Shown here: positions 24,112 to 32,860 of the stretch, piece after piece
Layout: each line of letters opens with the position of its first letter
Numbering within the stretch: position 1 is the stretch's first letter
NCBI GenBank assembly: GCA_900757185.1
Contig: CAAEMX010000064.1
Location: 1 to 43,287, forward strand
Length of the DNA stretch: 43,287 nucleotides
Direction: 5' to 3'
From: an uncultured Collinsella sp.
GTDB lineage: Bacteria > Actinomycetota > Coriobacteriia > Coriobacteriales > Coriobacteriaceae
Program-made: the position numbers and the translations under genes
Notes under the pieces: model-generated
What the model was told of the DNA's origin: nothing
The model's database searches: none
Seen by the model: only the letters and a program-made list of their open reading frames with translations

Positions 24112-25425
24112 ATGCAGGCACAGAAGGCGGAGGGAACCCGCGACCTTATCGGCGCCGAGATGCGCGCCTGGCAAAAGATGCAGCAGATTGCGGCCGGCGT
24201 GTTCGAGCCGTTTGGCTTTAAGCCCATCGAGACGCCCGCGATCGAGCAGGTGGACGTCTTTGTCCACGGCATCGGCCAGTCGACCGACGTCGTTCGCAAG
24301 GAGATGTTCCGCGTCTTTAGCGGCGCCAACCTGGAGCGCGTCTTTACCGAGGGCACCGACACAAAACTCAAGCCCAAGCAGCGCCTGGCGCTTCGTCCCG
24401 AGGGCACGGCCGGTGTGGTGCGCGCAGTCGTGGAGAACAACCTGGTGCCCCAGGGCTCCACGCCGTTTAAGGCTTACTACGCCGAGGCCATGTTCCGCGG
24501 CGAGCGTCCCCAGAAGGGCCGCCTGCGTCAGTTCCACCAGGTGGGTATCGAGTGGCTCGGCGCTCCCGATCCGGCGGCAGACGCCGAGTGCATCATCATG
24601 CTCATGGAGTTCTACAAGCGCCTGGGCTTCGATCTTTCCAAGCTCCGTCTGCTCATTAACTCGATGGGCGACGCTCAGTGCCGTCCGGCTTACCGCGAGC
24701 AGGTCAAGCAGTTTATCCTCGATCACGCTGACGAGATGTGCGATGAGTGCCGCGAGCGCGCCGAGCTCAACCCGCTGCGTGCCTTCGACTGCAAGAACGA
24801 CCGCTGCCGCGAGATCATGGCCGACGCGCCGCTGATGGGCGACAACCTGTGCGACGAGTGCCGCGAGCACTACGAGCAGGTCAAGCGCTATCTGGATGCC
24901 GCCGGTATCGAGTATGTCGAGGATCCCACACTGGTGCGTGGTCTGGACTACTACACCCGCACCGTCTTTGAGGTCGAGGCTCCCGGTGCCGGCGTCGGCT
25001 CCATCGGTGGCGGCGGCCGCTACGACGGCCTGGTCGAGCTCGAGGGTGGCAAGCCCACGGCCGGCGTCGGCTTCGCCGTCGGTTTTGAGCGCGCCCTGCT
25101 GGCCCTGCAGGCCTTTGGCAGCGATTTGGGTGCCGATGAGGTCCCGTGCGTCTATGTCGCCAACGCCGGCAAGGAGCTGCGCCAGAACGTCTTTGTCATT
25201 ACGCAGGAGCTTCGCGCCGCGGGCATCGTGACCGAGGCAGACTATCAGGGCCGTTCGCTCAAGGCTCAGTTTAAGCAGGCCGACAAGGTGGGCGCTAAGC
25301 TCATCCTGGTCCTGGGTGGCGACGAGCTTGCCGCCGGCAAGGTCAAGGTACGCGACATGCAGAGCCATGACGAGGTTCTCGTCGATCTGGCCAACGTGGT
25401 CGAGGCGGTTCGCGAGCGCCTGTAG
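24112..25425 (+). CDS. hisS: Histidine-tRNA ligase
   Basis: A 437-residue class II aminoacyl-tRNA synthetase that charges tRNA-His. Motif 1 lies around EPFGFKPIETPAIEQ, motif 2 reads FRGERPQKGRLRQFHQ, the histidine-specific loop reads RGLDYYTRTVFEV, and motif 3 is GVGFAVGFERALLAL. The C-terminal anticodon-binding domain covers about 335-437. A Cys-rich insert (CDECRERAELNPLRAFDCKNDRC, given here from about residues 205-245 as several short Cys motifs) is as found in many HisRS proteins. The start is ATG 24112 after AAAGG. No T-box is present. Confidence 0.97.
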   Translation: MQAQKAEGTRDLIGAEMRAWQKMQQIAAGVFEPFGFKPIETPAIEQVDVFVHGIGQSTDVVRKEMFRVFSGANLERVFTEGTDTKLKPKQRLALRPEGTAGVVRAVVENNLVPQGSTPFKAYYAEAMFRGERPQKGRLRQFHQVGIEWLGAPDPAADAECIIMLMEFYKRLGFDLSKLRLLINSMGDAQCRPAYREQVKQFILDHADEMCDECRERAELNPLRAFDCKNDRCREIMADAPLMGDNLCDECREHYEQVKRYLDAAGIEYVEDPTLVRGLDYYTRTVFEVEAPGAGVGSIGGGGRYDGLVELEGGKPTAGVGFAVGFERALLALQAFGSDLGADEVPCVYVANAGKELRQNVFVITQELRAAGIVTEADYQGRSLKAQFKQADKVGAKLILVLGGDELAAGKVKVRDMQSHDEVLVDLANVVEAVRERL

Positions 25426-25482
25426 CGCATCTTTTTGAGCTGCGGACCCGCTTGAGTGTCCCGTCCATTGCGAGCGATTGTT

Positions 25483-25525
25483 ACGGGGGTGTTTCGCATT
25501 TATGCGGAATGCCCCCGTTTGTGTA
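25483..25525 (+). terminator. Terminator of hisS
   Basis: ACGGGGG pairs with CCCCCGT outside and TTTCGCAT with ATGCGGAA inside, followed by TTTGTGT. Confidence 0.8.
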
Positions 25526-25632
25526 TGCCGTCCACCGAGAAATACGACCATTTAGGGCAAAAACCCTTGCAATGCAGAAAATACTTTTGTGTGGTAAAGC
25601 GCAATCAGTGTCGAAAGTATTTCCCAAGCGCC

Positions 25633-25638
25633 TATAAT
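25633..25638 (+). promoter_or_regulatory. Consensus -10 box (TATAAT) of ppc
   Basis: TATAAT lies 45 nt before the preferred start. The -35 is weak (TGTCGA at 18 nt). Confidence 0.55.
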
Positions 25639-25682
25639 GAATACCGCATGTTACGTGCATAGAAGGAGGAATGGGAGGAAAC

Positions 25683-28496
25683 GTGGCTGAGAACCTAAGC
25701 AACCAGTCTGTACCCGAAGCCGCGGCGCGCGTCGCTGCCGTGGTCAACCGCCTCGTTAACCGAATCGGCTCGAATGCCGAGTCCAGGGAGCGTCTCGCCG
25801 AGATCGAGATCCCCGAGGAGCTGCGCGACAATCTGGCGCTGTTCCTGCGCCTGGAGCGTCGTGTGCTTAGCGAGTATGATCCTGAGATCGCGGACCTGTT
25901 CGACAAGATCCTGTCGGCCGAGATTGTGGCCAATGCCGGCAATCCCGGTACCCGCGCTGCCGACGAGGCCGTCGACGAGCAGGGCGTGCCCACCGCCGAC
26001 GAGCCCACCGCCGTGGCATTCCGTGAGGTCGTCGATCTGATCGACAGCTTGCCGCTCGATAAGCAGCAGGTCATCGTTCGCGCCTTTACGAGCTTCTTCC
26101 ACCTGGCAAACCTGTCGGAGGAGAACTACCGTGTGGCGCAGCTGCGCGAGCGCGAGGCCGGCGCATCGACCGATACCGAGGTCGATCCCGCCAACGAGCT
26201 CACCGTCGCCTATCACCAGTTGGTAAACGAGATGGGTGCCGAGGGCGCCAACGAGCTGCTCGGCAAGCTCGAGTTCCATCCCGTCTTTACCGCGCATCCC
26301 ACCGAGGCCCGTCGTAAGGCCGTCGAGGGCAAGATTCGCCGTATCTCCAACCTGCTGGAGGAGCGTCCGCGTCTGGGCGGCTCCGACCTGGTGGAGAACG
26401 AGCGCCATATGCTGCAGGAGATCGACGCCCTGGTGCGTACGAGCCCCATCGCGCTCAAGAAGCCCACGCCGGTCGAGGAAGCCGATACCATCATCGACAT
26501 CTTCGATAACACGCTGTTCGACGTCATCCCCGTCATCTATCGTCGCTTTGACGACTGGGTGCTGGGCGACAAGGCCGGTACCGTGCCGCCGCTGTGCCCG
26601 GCGTTCTTCCATCCCGGCAGCTGGATCGGTTCCGACCGCGACGGTAACCCCAACGTCACCGCCAAGGTGAGCCGTGAGGTCGCCGCCAAGTACTTCACCC
26701 ACATGGTGCTCAAGCTCGAGGACAAGTGCCGCCGCATCGGCCGCAACCTTACGCTCGAGGCCGCCTACAGCAAGCCGTCGGCAGAGCTCATGAACCTGTG
26801 GAACCATCAGGTCGAGATGAGCGCTCAGTATACGGCTCGCGCCGAGCTGATTTCCGAGCACGAGCCGCATCGCGCCGTCATGCTCGTCATGGCCGATCGT
26901 CTGAACGCCACCGTGCGTCGCATCACCGACACTATGTACCACAGCGCCGATGAGTTCTTGGAGGACCTGCGCGTCGTCCAGCGCTCGCTGGCCGCCTGCG
27001 GTGCCGTCCGTGCCGCCTACGGTCCGGTGCAGACCATCATCTGGCAGGTCGAGTCCTTCGGCTTCCATATGGTCGAGATGGAGTTCCGTCAGCACTCCGT
27101 GGTGCATGCCCGCGCCCTCAAGGATATCCACGAGAACGGTATCCATGGCGATCTGCAGCCCATGACGCGCGAGGTCATCGACACCTTCCGTGCCATCGGT
27201 TCCATCCAAAAGCGTTACGGCAAGAAGATGGCGCACCGCTACATCATCTCGTTTACCAAGAGCGCCCAGCATGTGGCCGACGTCTTTGAGCTGGCCCACC
27301 TGTCCTTCGCACACGAGGAGGATGTCCCCGAGCTCGACGTGATCCCGCTGTTCGAGCAGCTCGAGGACCTCGAGGGCTGCGTCGACGTGCTCGACCAGAT
27401 GCTCACGCTGCCCGTGGTGCAGAAGCGCCTTGCCCAGACCAACCGCCGCATGGAGGTCATGCTGGGCTATTCCGACTCCTCCAAGGATGCCGGTCCTACC
27501 ACGGCCATGCTCGCGCTGCACTCCGCGCAGGAGCGCATCGCCAAGTGGGCCGAGAAGAACGATATCGACCTGGTGCTCATGCACGGTCGCGGCGGTGCCG
27601 TGGGCCGTGGCGGCGGCCCGGCCAACAAGGCCGTGCTGGCGCAGCCCAAGGGTTCGGTCAACTGCTTCTTTAAGCTCACCGAGCAGGGCGAGGTCATCTT
27701 TGCCCGTTACGGTAACCGCACGCTGGCTCAGCGCCATGTTGAGTCCGTTGCCGCCGCAACGCTTTTGCAGTCGGCCCCGAGTGTCGAGAAGACCAACACC
27801 GAGACCACGCAGAAGTTCTGGGATATGGCAGAGAAGCTCAACGCAGTAAGCCATGAGCGCTATCTGGACCTGCTGAACACCGAGGACTTTACACCGTGGT
27901 TCTCGACCGTGACGCCGCTGACCGAGGTCGGTCTGCTGCCGATCGGCTCGCGCCCGGCCAAGCGCGGTCTGGGTGCCAAGTCGCTCGACGACCTGCGTAC
28001 CATTCCGTGGATCTTCAGCTGGAGCCAGGCTCGCATTAACCTGGCCGCTTGGTACGGCCTGGGCACCGCCTGCGAGCAGCTGGGCGATCTTGACCAGCTC
28101 AAGGCTGCCTACCAGGAGTGGCCGTTCTTCCGCACCTTTATCGACAACATCGAGATGTCGATCGCTAAGACCGATCAGCGCATCGCCAAGATGTACCTGC
28201 ACCTGGGCGATCGCCAGGATCTGTCCGAGAAGGTCTTCACCGAGATGCAGCTCACCCGTAAGTGGGTCCTTGCCATCGTCGGTGACGAGTGGCCGTTGCA
28301 GCGTCGCCGCGTGCTCGGCTGCGCCGTCCGCGTGCGTAACCCCTACGTCGACGCCCTGTCCATCGCCCAGGTCCGCGCCCTTCGCGAGGTGCGCATGAAC
28401 CAGGACGAGATGGCCGAGGAGAAGAAGGCCGAGTACATGAGCCTGATTCTTTCGACTGTGACCGGCGTCTCGGCAGGTTTGCAAAACACGGGGTAA
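25683..28496 (+). CDS. ppc: Phosphoenolpyruvate carboxylase
   Basis: A 937-residue cytosolic enzyme that carboxylates PEP to oxaloacetate and so replenishes C4 acids. The catalytic His is H205 in TAHPTEARRK. GSDRDGNPNVT, the MLGYSDSSKDAG loop and HGRGGAVGRGGGP (the Arg/Gly loop) are intact, and the protein ends in the family-invariant QNTG. It is about 50 residues longer than the E. coli enzyme, with an Ala/Asp-rich insert near residues 85-105. The start is either GTG 25683 (GGGAGGA upstream, preferred) or ATG 25671, which sits only 2 nt after AAGGAGG. Confidence 0.96.
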   Translation: MAENLSNQSVPEAAARVAAVVNRLVNRIGSNAESRERLAEIEIPEELRDNLALFLRLERRVLSEYDPEIADLFDKILSAEIVANAGNPGTRAADEAVDEQGVPTADEPTAVAFREVVDLIDSLPLDKQQVIVRAFTSFFHLANLSEENYRVAQLREREAGASTDTEVDPANELTVAYHQLVNEMGAEGANELLGKLEFHPVFTAHPTEARRKAVEGKIRRISNLLEERPRLGGSDLVENERHMLQEIDALVRTSPIALKKPTPVEEADTIIDIFDNTLFDVIPVIYRRFDDWVLGDKAGTVPPLCPAFFHPGSWIGSDRDGNPNVTAKVSREVAAKYFTHMVLKLEDKCRRIGRNLTLEAAYSKPSAELMNLWNHQVEMSAQYTARAELISEHEPHRAVMLVMADRLNATVRRITDTMYHSADEFLEDLRVVQRSLAACGAVRAAYGPVQTIIWQVESFGFHMVEMEFRQHSVVHARALKDIHENGIHGDLQPMTREVIDTFRAIGSIQKRYGKKMAHRYIISFTKSAQHVADVFELAHLSFAHEEDVPELDVIPLFEQLEDLEGCVDVLDQMLTLPVVQKRLAQTNRRMEVMLGYSDSSKDAGPTTAMLALHSAQERIAKWAEKNDIDLVLMHGRGGAVGRGGGPANKAVLAQPKGSVNCFFKLTEQGEVIFARYGNRTLAQRHVESVAAATLLQSAPSVEKTNTETTQKFWDMAEKLNAVSHERYLDLLNTEDFTPWFSTVTPLTEVGLLPIGSRPAKRGLGAKSLDDLRTIPWIFSWSQARINLAAWYGLGTACEQLGDLDQLKAAYQEWPFFRTFIDNIEMSIAKTDQRIAKMYLHLGDRQDLSEKVFTEMQLTRKWVLAIVGDEWPLQRRRVLGCAVRVRNPYVDALSIAQVRALREVRMNQDEMAEEKKAEYMSLILSTVTGVSAGLQNTG

Positions 28497-28520
28497 TCGA
28501 TAGCCCTGTAGTCGCTGTCC

Positions 28521-28647
28521 GGGGCCGCCGTATGTTTGCTTTCCGGCGCGTCCTCGGACATGCAAGAAGCCCTCGCTGCGCACTTCGTGCGGCGAGGGCT
28601 TCTTGCGTCCTGCGGAGTGCGCCGGAAAGCAAACATACGGCGGCCCC
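28521..28647. repeat. Long imperfect hairpin element with conserved core, copy 1 (after ppc)
   Basis: The outer arms 28521-28549 and 28619-28647 pair perfectly over 29 bp. Next come the conserved asymmetric strands GTCCTCGGACAT (left) and GTCCTGCGGAGT (right), then a perfect 15-bp inner stem (28562-28576 with 28592-28606) capped by TGCGCACTTCGTGC. The core recurs at 31114-31228 with unrelated but equally paired outer arms. It lies 24 nt after the ppc stop codon. No T run follows. Confidence 0.9.
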
Positions 28648-28871
28648 TGCGATGTCCGGTCTTCGGCGGATTACTGGCTGGGGGAATATAGTGCGCTTCG
28701 CGCGTTTGAAAGGGGCTTCGTGCTGCGGAATGCATTCAGAGGGAAACCCGTCGGCCTCTTTGTCCTCGGTCTTCTGGGATTGGGGCTGAAGAGATTAAAG
28801 TGCGCTTTGCGCCTCGCGTCTTATCGATCGGGATTGAGATGCATGTGGCGCTTCTCGCCTTACGACTGTAG
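28648..28871. other. Intergenic stretch between the hairpin element and the larA terminator
   Basis: I see no credible gene here. Several short GCGC stems recur (GCGCTTCGCGC, GCGCTTTGCGC, GGCGCTTCTCGCC). CTGCGGAATGC and TGTCCTCGGTC resemble fragments of the hairpin core in swapped order, possibly a decayed copy. Confidence 0.3.
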
Positions 28872-28909
28872 CGGCCGCGGTCCTGTTTGGGATCGCGGTC
28901 GTTTTGTTG
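28872..28909 (+). terminator. Terminator-like hairpin upstream of larA
   Basis: CGGCCGCGGTCC pairs with GGGATCGCGGTCG over 12 bp (two G-T pairs) around TGTTT-type loop bases, followed by TTTTGTTG. It ends about 120 nt before larA. Confidence 0.75.
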
Positions 28910-29027
28910 TGGGTCAAATATGAACGTTGTGTTAATGAGTCGGTAGACGGTGGTGTTTTTCGGTGAGCGGCGTATCCTTCCAACGGTTTATCTAGTGTGT
29001 CAGTTGAAAGGAAGAGGGCGCTCGTCA

Positions 29028-30305
29028 TTGTTTGAATGTGAACTGCCGTTTGACCACAAGACGTTGCATCTGGAACTCGAGGATAAGAACTTCGCGGGTG
29101 TGATGGAAGGTCATCAAAACGAGTTTAAGACCACGAAATCGCAGGAAGAGCTAGTGGAGGAGTCGCTTGCCAACCCTTACGGCTCGCCTTCGCTCGAGGA
29201 GCTTTGTGCTGGCAAGAAGGATATTGTCATCATTAGCTCAGATCATACGCGTCCCGTTCCCTCGCGTGTGACGATGCCTATTCTGCTGCATCACATCCAC
29301 TCCGCTGCGCCTGAGGCGCGCGTTCGCATTCTGGTTGCTACGGGTATGCATCGTCCGTCGACGCACGAGGAGCTCGTCAACAAGTACGGCGAGGAGATCG
29401 TTGCCAACGAAGAAATCGTTATGCACGTCGCGACTGACGACAGCATGATGAAAAAGATCGGCACCCTGCCTTCTGGTGGCGAGTGCATCATCAACAAGAT
29501 TGCGGCCGATTGCGATCTGCTGCTTGCCGAGGGCTTTATTGAGCCGCACTTCTTTGCCGGTTTCTCTGGTAGCCGCAAGTCCGTCCTGCCTGGCATCGCC
29601 AGCTACAAGACCATCATGTACAACCACAACGGTCAGTTTGTGAACGATTCCCACTCGCGTGCCGGCAACCTGTGCCACAACCACGTGAGCGAGGACATGT
29701 TTGCCGCCGCCGAGATGGCTCACCTTGCCTTTGTGCTCAACGTGGTGCTCAACGGCAAGCACGAGGTCATTGGCTCCTTTGCCGGCGACATCCACAAGGC
29801 GCACGAGGCTGGCTGCGAGTTCGTGAAGAGCCTTGCCGGCGTTGAGCCCGTCGAGTGCGAGATCGCCATTACCACTAACGGCGGCTACCCCCTCGATCAG
29901 AACATCTATCAGGCTGTGAAGGGCATGTGCGCTGCCGAGGCCACGCTTCCCGAGGGCGGCGTGATCATCGACGTCGCCGGTTGTGCCGACGGTCACGGCG
30001 GCGAGGGCTTCTATCACAACATCGCCGACAACGATCCGGCAGAGTTTGAGCGCGCCTGCATCGATCGTCCTAAGGACGAGACCCTGCCCGATCAGTGGAC
30101 GAGCCAGATCTTTGCCCGCATCCTGGCGCATCACCCTGTGATCATGGTCACCGACCTGTGCGATCACCAGATGCTCAAGGATATGCACATGACGCCGGTC
30201 AACACTATCGAGGAAGCGCTCAAGCTCGCCTTTGAGATGAAGGGTGCCGATGCCAAGGTCGCCGTCATCCCCGATGGCCTGGGTGTTGTTGTCGCACAGC
30301 ACTAG
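29028..30305 (+). CDS. larA: Lactate racemase catalytic subunit LarA (nickel-pincer enzyme)
   Basis: A 425-residue enzyme interconverting L- and D-lactate (or a related 2-hydroxyacid) with the nickel-pincer nucleotide. Counting from the TTG at 29028 puts the known L. plantarum residues at the same numbers: H108 (TGMHRP), H174 (EPHFFAGFSG), cofactor-binding K184 (GSRKSVLPG) and Ni-ligand H200 (MYNHN), with D72-H73-T74-R75 nearby. This agreement, a length close to the L. plantarum enzyme, and GAAGAGG upstream all support the TTG start over the longer frame from 28950. larD follows in the same direction. larB and larC lie 2-3 kb downstream on the other strand. Confidence 0.95.
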   Translation: MFECELPFDHKTLHLELEDKNFAGVMEGHQNEFKTTKSQEELVEESLANPYGSPSLEELCAGKKDIVIISSDHTRPVPSRVTMPILLHHIHSAAPEARVRILVATGMHRPSTHEELVNKYGEEIVANEEIVMHVATDDSMMKKIGTLPSGGECIINKIAADCDLLLAEGFIEPHFFAGFSGSRKSVLPGIASYKTIMYNHNGQFVNDSHSRAGNLCHNHVSEDMFAAAEMAHLAFVLNVVLNGKHEVIGSFAGDIHKAHEAGCEFVKSLAGVEPVECEIAITTNGGYPLDQNIYQAVKGMCAAEATLPEGGVIIDVAGCADGHGGEGFYHNIADNDPAEFERACIDRPKDETLPDQWTSQIFARILAHHPVIMVTDLCDHQMLKDMHMTPVNTIEEALKLAFEMKGADAKVAVIPDGLGVVVAQH

Positions 30306-30354
30306 TGCGCGGCTTAAACGAATCGTTTATAACCGACAAGAAAGATAAGGTTTT

Positions 30355-31086
30355 ATGCTTACCAAACTCCTCTGCGAATTCGGCGCAACGGCCCTCATGA
30401 TCGTCTTTGGCGTGGGTGTTCACTGCGATACCGTGCTCAAGGGCACCAAGTATCAGGGCTCCGGCCATATGTTTGCCATCACCACCTGGTCCTTTGGCAT
30501 CTCGGTCTGCCTGTTTGTCTTTGGTGGCGCTGTGTGCATGAACCCCGCCATGGTGCTTGCCCAGTGCATCGTCGGCCTGGTGCCGTGGGGCAACTGCATC
30601 CCCTTCATGCTTGCCGATATGCTCGGCGGCTTTGTGGGTGCCGTGATCGCTTGGTTTATGTATGCCGATGAGTTCAAGGCTTCCGAGGGCGTCGTCGACC
30701 CCATTGCCCAGCGCAACATCTTCTCGACCAACCCCACCACCGAGGGCACGAACTATGCTCGTAACTTCTTCTGCGAGGCTATCTGCACCTTCGTGTTCAT
30801 CAGCGCCATCCTTGCTGCCGCTAGCCGCGCCGGCGAGAACGTTCTGATGCTCGCAATCTGCGTCGGCCTGATCGTTTGGGCTGTCGGCATGGGCATGGGC
30901 GGCATCACCGGCTTCGCCATGAACCAGGCTCGTGACCTTGGTCCTCGCATGGCCTATCAGGTGCTGCCGATCAAGAACAAGGCTGACAACAACTGGAAGT
31001 ATGGCCTGCTTGTTCCTGGCATCGCTCCGTTTGTCGGTGCTATCGTGGCTGCGCTGTTTGTGCATGGCTTCTTGGGCATGTTCTAG
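30355..31086 (+). CDS. larD: Aquaglyceroporin-family channel, probable lactate channel LarD
   Basis: A 243-residue MIP-family protein with six membrane helices. The two pore half-helices carry MNPAMV (first) and MNQARDLGPR (second, NQA in place of NPA), the latter with the Asp-Leu-Gly-Pro-Arg of glycerol-type channels. The non-canonical Asn-Gln-Ala fits a GlpF-like divergent member. Its place 49 nt behind larA matches the lactate-channel gene of lar operons, so lactate flux is the likely role. A formate/nitrite carrier was considered and rejected because of the NPA motif. Confidence 0.85.
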   Translation: MLTKLLCEFGATALMIVFGVGVHCDTVLKGTKYQGSGHMFAITTWSFGISVCLFVFGGAVCMNPAMVLAQCIVGLVPWGNCIPFMLADMLGGFVGAVIAWFMYADEFKASEGVVDPIAQRNIFSTNPTTEGTNYARNFFCEAICTFVFISAILAAASRAGENVLMLAICVGLIVWAVGMGMGGITGFAMNQARDLGPRMAYQVLPIKNKADNNWKYGLLVPGIAPFVGAIVAALFVHGFLGMF

Positions 31087-31113
31087 TCTGAGGCTACATA
31101 GGTTGTCCGCCGT

Positions 31114-31228
31114 CCGCATGGGGTAACTTCCCAGCGCGTCCTCGGACATGAAAGAACCCCCGCTGCGCACTTCGTGCGGCGGGGGTTCTTTCGTCCTGCG
31201 GAATGCGCTGGGAAGTTACCCCATGCGG
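31114..31228. repeat. Long imperfect hairpin element with conserved core, copy 2 (after larD)
   Basis: The outer arms 31114-31137 and 31205-31228 pair perfectly over 24 bp but share no sequence with those at 28521. The core strands GTCCTCGGACAT and GTCCTGCGGAAT and the cap TGCGCACTTCGTGCG match copy 1. The 14-bp inner stem differs at several positions, each compensated on the other strand. It lies 27 nt after the larD stop codon, between convergent genes. Confidence 0.9.
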
Positions 31229-31390
31229 CCAGCTGCGGGATCTTAGTCGCGTTGGAACAAGCAACCCAACATATATATCTGAATATGGATGGGAGGGGCG
31301 CTTTGTTTTTGGGTGCCCTTACAAGAAAACGTGACTTGGGGAAGGGATGGGCGCTTTGTTGGGATGGCGCTTTGGGATGGGGGGGCTTAC
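31229..31390. other. G-rich intergenic stretch between convergent larD and tetR
   Basis: No gene is seen. GGCGCTTTG recurs three times (near 31298, 31350 and 31365) in a strand-biased G-rich context. AGGGGCGC/GGGTGCCCT may form a weak stem near 31296-31320. The tetR 3' end has no clear terminator. Confidence 0.3.
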
Positions 31391-31930
31391 TTAGCTGAAG
31401 AGGGGCTGTATGGCTGATAGGTAGTCTTTGGCTACTTCGGCCCTATCTGCTTGGAAGTTGTGCCAGGCCCACCATTGGACCATTCCTACGAAGCTTGAGG
31501 CTATGTGGTGTAGTAGGAAGCTTCGGTCCATGGTGGCGGCGGGGCCGTTTGGGTCGGTGGGGACGGTTTCGGCTGCTCGTGACATGATGGTCTTGCGTAG
31601 GCAGTCGGCGAAGACGCGTGAGCCGGCGCCGGCTACCAGCGCTCGGACGCCCTGGCGACGTTCCCATAGATTGTTGAGAATATGCTCGACCTGCACGAGT
31701 GGGTCGTCGAGCGGTGTGCCGTCGTCGTCGAGGGCGTGGGTGCAGATGTCGCTCACGAGTTCGGACAGTAGGCCATCTTTGCTCTTGAAGAGGCCATAGA
31801 ACGTGGCCCGACCCACATGGGCGCGAGCGATGATGTCGCCGACGGTGATCTTGCCGTAGTCCTCTTCGCGCAGCAGCTCGGAGAACGCCGCAACGATGGC
31901 AGCGCGGCTTTTTGCCTTGCGGGCATCCAT
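31391..31930 (-). CDS. TetR/AcrR-family regulator, last gene of larB-larC-tetR
   Basis: A 179-residue repressor-type protein. The N-terminal HTH is KITVGDIIARAHVGRATFYG, followed by LFKSKDGLLSELV, as in the family. The C-terminal ligand domain is unassigned. The ATG at 31930 is 2 nt after the larC stop codon, without its own clear ribosome site, so translation is coupled. The reading frame is open upstream but overlaps larC and is not used. Its position suggests it controls the lar genes, probably at the inverted repeat upstream of larB (inference). Confidence 0.9.
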   Translation of the reverse strand: MDARKAKSRAAIVAAFSELLREEDYGKITVGDIIARAHVGRATFYGLFKSKDGLLSELVSDICTHALDDDGTPLDDPLVQVEHILNNLWERRQGVRALVAGAGSRVFADCLRKTIMSRAAETVPTDPNGPAATMDRSFLLHHIASSFVGMVQWWAWHNFQADRAEVAKDYLSAIQPLFS

Positions 31931-31932
31931 GG

Positions 31933-32850
31933 CTATGCGTCCGCGTGAACGAGCAGGCAGCGGAGCGTGCCGGAGCAGCCCTCGTAGGGGCGCTTGCCGG
32001 CGCCGTAGCCGACGGCCTCGATACGATAACGGAGCGGAAGGTGCTCGGACGTGCGCAGCGCGGCGACGATGGCGGCGCCCGTGGGCGTCACGAGCTCGCC
32101 GGCGACCGGTGCCGGCGTGAGAGCGATATTGCCTGCCTGGCACAGGTTGACGACGGCGGGCACGGGAATGGGCATGTGGCCGTGGGCGCAACGAATGGTA
32201 CCGTGGCCCTCAGAGAGCGACTCGACCACAATATCCTCAACGCCCAGGTCGTCGAGGCAGATGGCGACAGAGCAGACATCGACGATGGAGTCGACGGCGC
32301 CCACCTCGTGGAACATGACGGTCTCGGGCGTTTTGCCGTGGGCCTTGGCCTCGGCGGCAGCGAGCGCGGTGAAGATGGCGAGAGCGCGACGCTTGGCGCC
32401 GTTACTCAGCTGCGAGCCGTCGATGATGGCGGTGACGTCTGCCAAAGAGCGGTGGTGATGGTGGTGGGCGTGATGATGGCCATCGTGGTCATGGCCGTGG
32501 GCCTCATGGTCATGCTCGTGGCAGTGCTCGTGTTCGTGCTCGCCATGATCATGGTGGTGGTGCTCATGCTCATGTGTGTGCTCGGTGCCCGCTTCGTTGC
32601 CGTAGAGCCAGGCCATGTCGTGGTCGTGGTTCTCGAGCTCCTCTGCCAGCTGAACATCAAAGTCGCAGGCGTCGATGCCATGCTTGTTTACGCGTGTAAC
32701 GGCAATCTCAAAGCCGCCGACCGGCAGCGTGGCGAGCTGGTCGCGCAGATGCTCCTCGCTGGCGCCCAGGTCGAGCAGGGCCGCGACGGTCATGTCGCCG
32801 CTGATGCCCGAGGTGCCGTCGATGATAAGCGTGTGCTGATGGTTGGACAT
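31933..32850 (-). CDS. larC: Nickel insertion protein LarC, LarC1 part only, with long His-rich segment
   Basis: A 305-residue protein. LarC inserts Ni into the pincer nucleotide in a CTP-dependent reaction. The N-terminus has IIDGTSGISGDM, and the middle has FHEVGAVDSIVDV and the PVPAV motif. Residues 91-133 contain 25 His in 43 residues, a likely Ni store. The protein ends just after AVGYGAGKRPYEG, where LarC1 normally joins LarC2, which carries the CTP site. No LarC2 frame follows; tetR starts 2 nt later. LarC2 could be encoded elsewhere, or this is a reduced form. The start has AAGGAG upstream. Confidence 0.92.
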   Translation of the reverse strand: MSNHQHTLIIDGTSGISGDMTVAALLDLGASEEHLRDQLATLPVGGFEIAVTRVNKHGIDACDFDVQLAEELENHDHDMAWLYGNEAGTEHTHEHEHHHHDHGEHEHEHCHEHDHEAHGHDHDGHHHAHHHHHRSLADVTAIIDGSQLSNGAKRRALAIFTALAAAEAKAHGKTPETVMFHEVGAVDSIVDVCSVAICLDDLGVEDIVVESLSEGHGTIRCAHGHMPIPVPAVVNLCQAGNIALTPAPVAGELVTPTGAAIVAALRTSEHLPLRYRIEAVGYGAGKRPYEGCSGTLRCLLVHADA

Positions 32851-32860
32851 GAAATGCTCC

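Noticed and set aside
25695..28583. Very long minus-strand open frame opposite ppc (and similar ones opposite other genes)
   Set aside because: These are antisense shadows produced by strong G/C third-position bias. They lack ribosome sites and recognisable domains.
28521..28647. Integron attC site
   Set aside because: The conserved strands do not match the GTTRRRY/RYYYAAC boxes and no integrase or cassette array is present.
28532..28789. Possible small protein gene within the hairpin after ppc
   Set aside because: Its codons are the arms of the inverted repeat and the frame has no supported start.
30355..31086. Formate/nitrite transporter
   Set aside because: The NPA motif and the NQARDLGPR segment place it in the aquaporin family.
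31931..32191. N-terminal extension of the TetR protein
   Set aside because: It is Arg-rich out-of-frame sequence of larC; the HTH begins shortly after the ATG at 31930.
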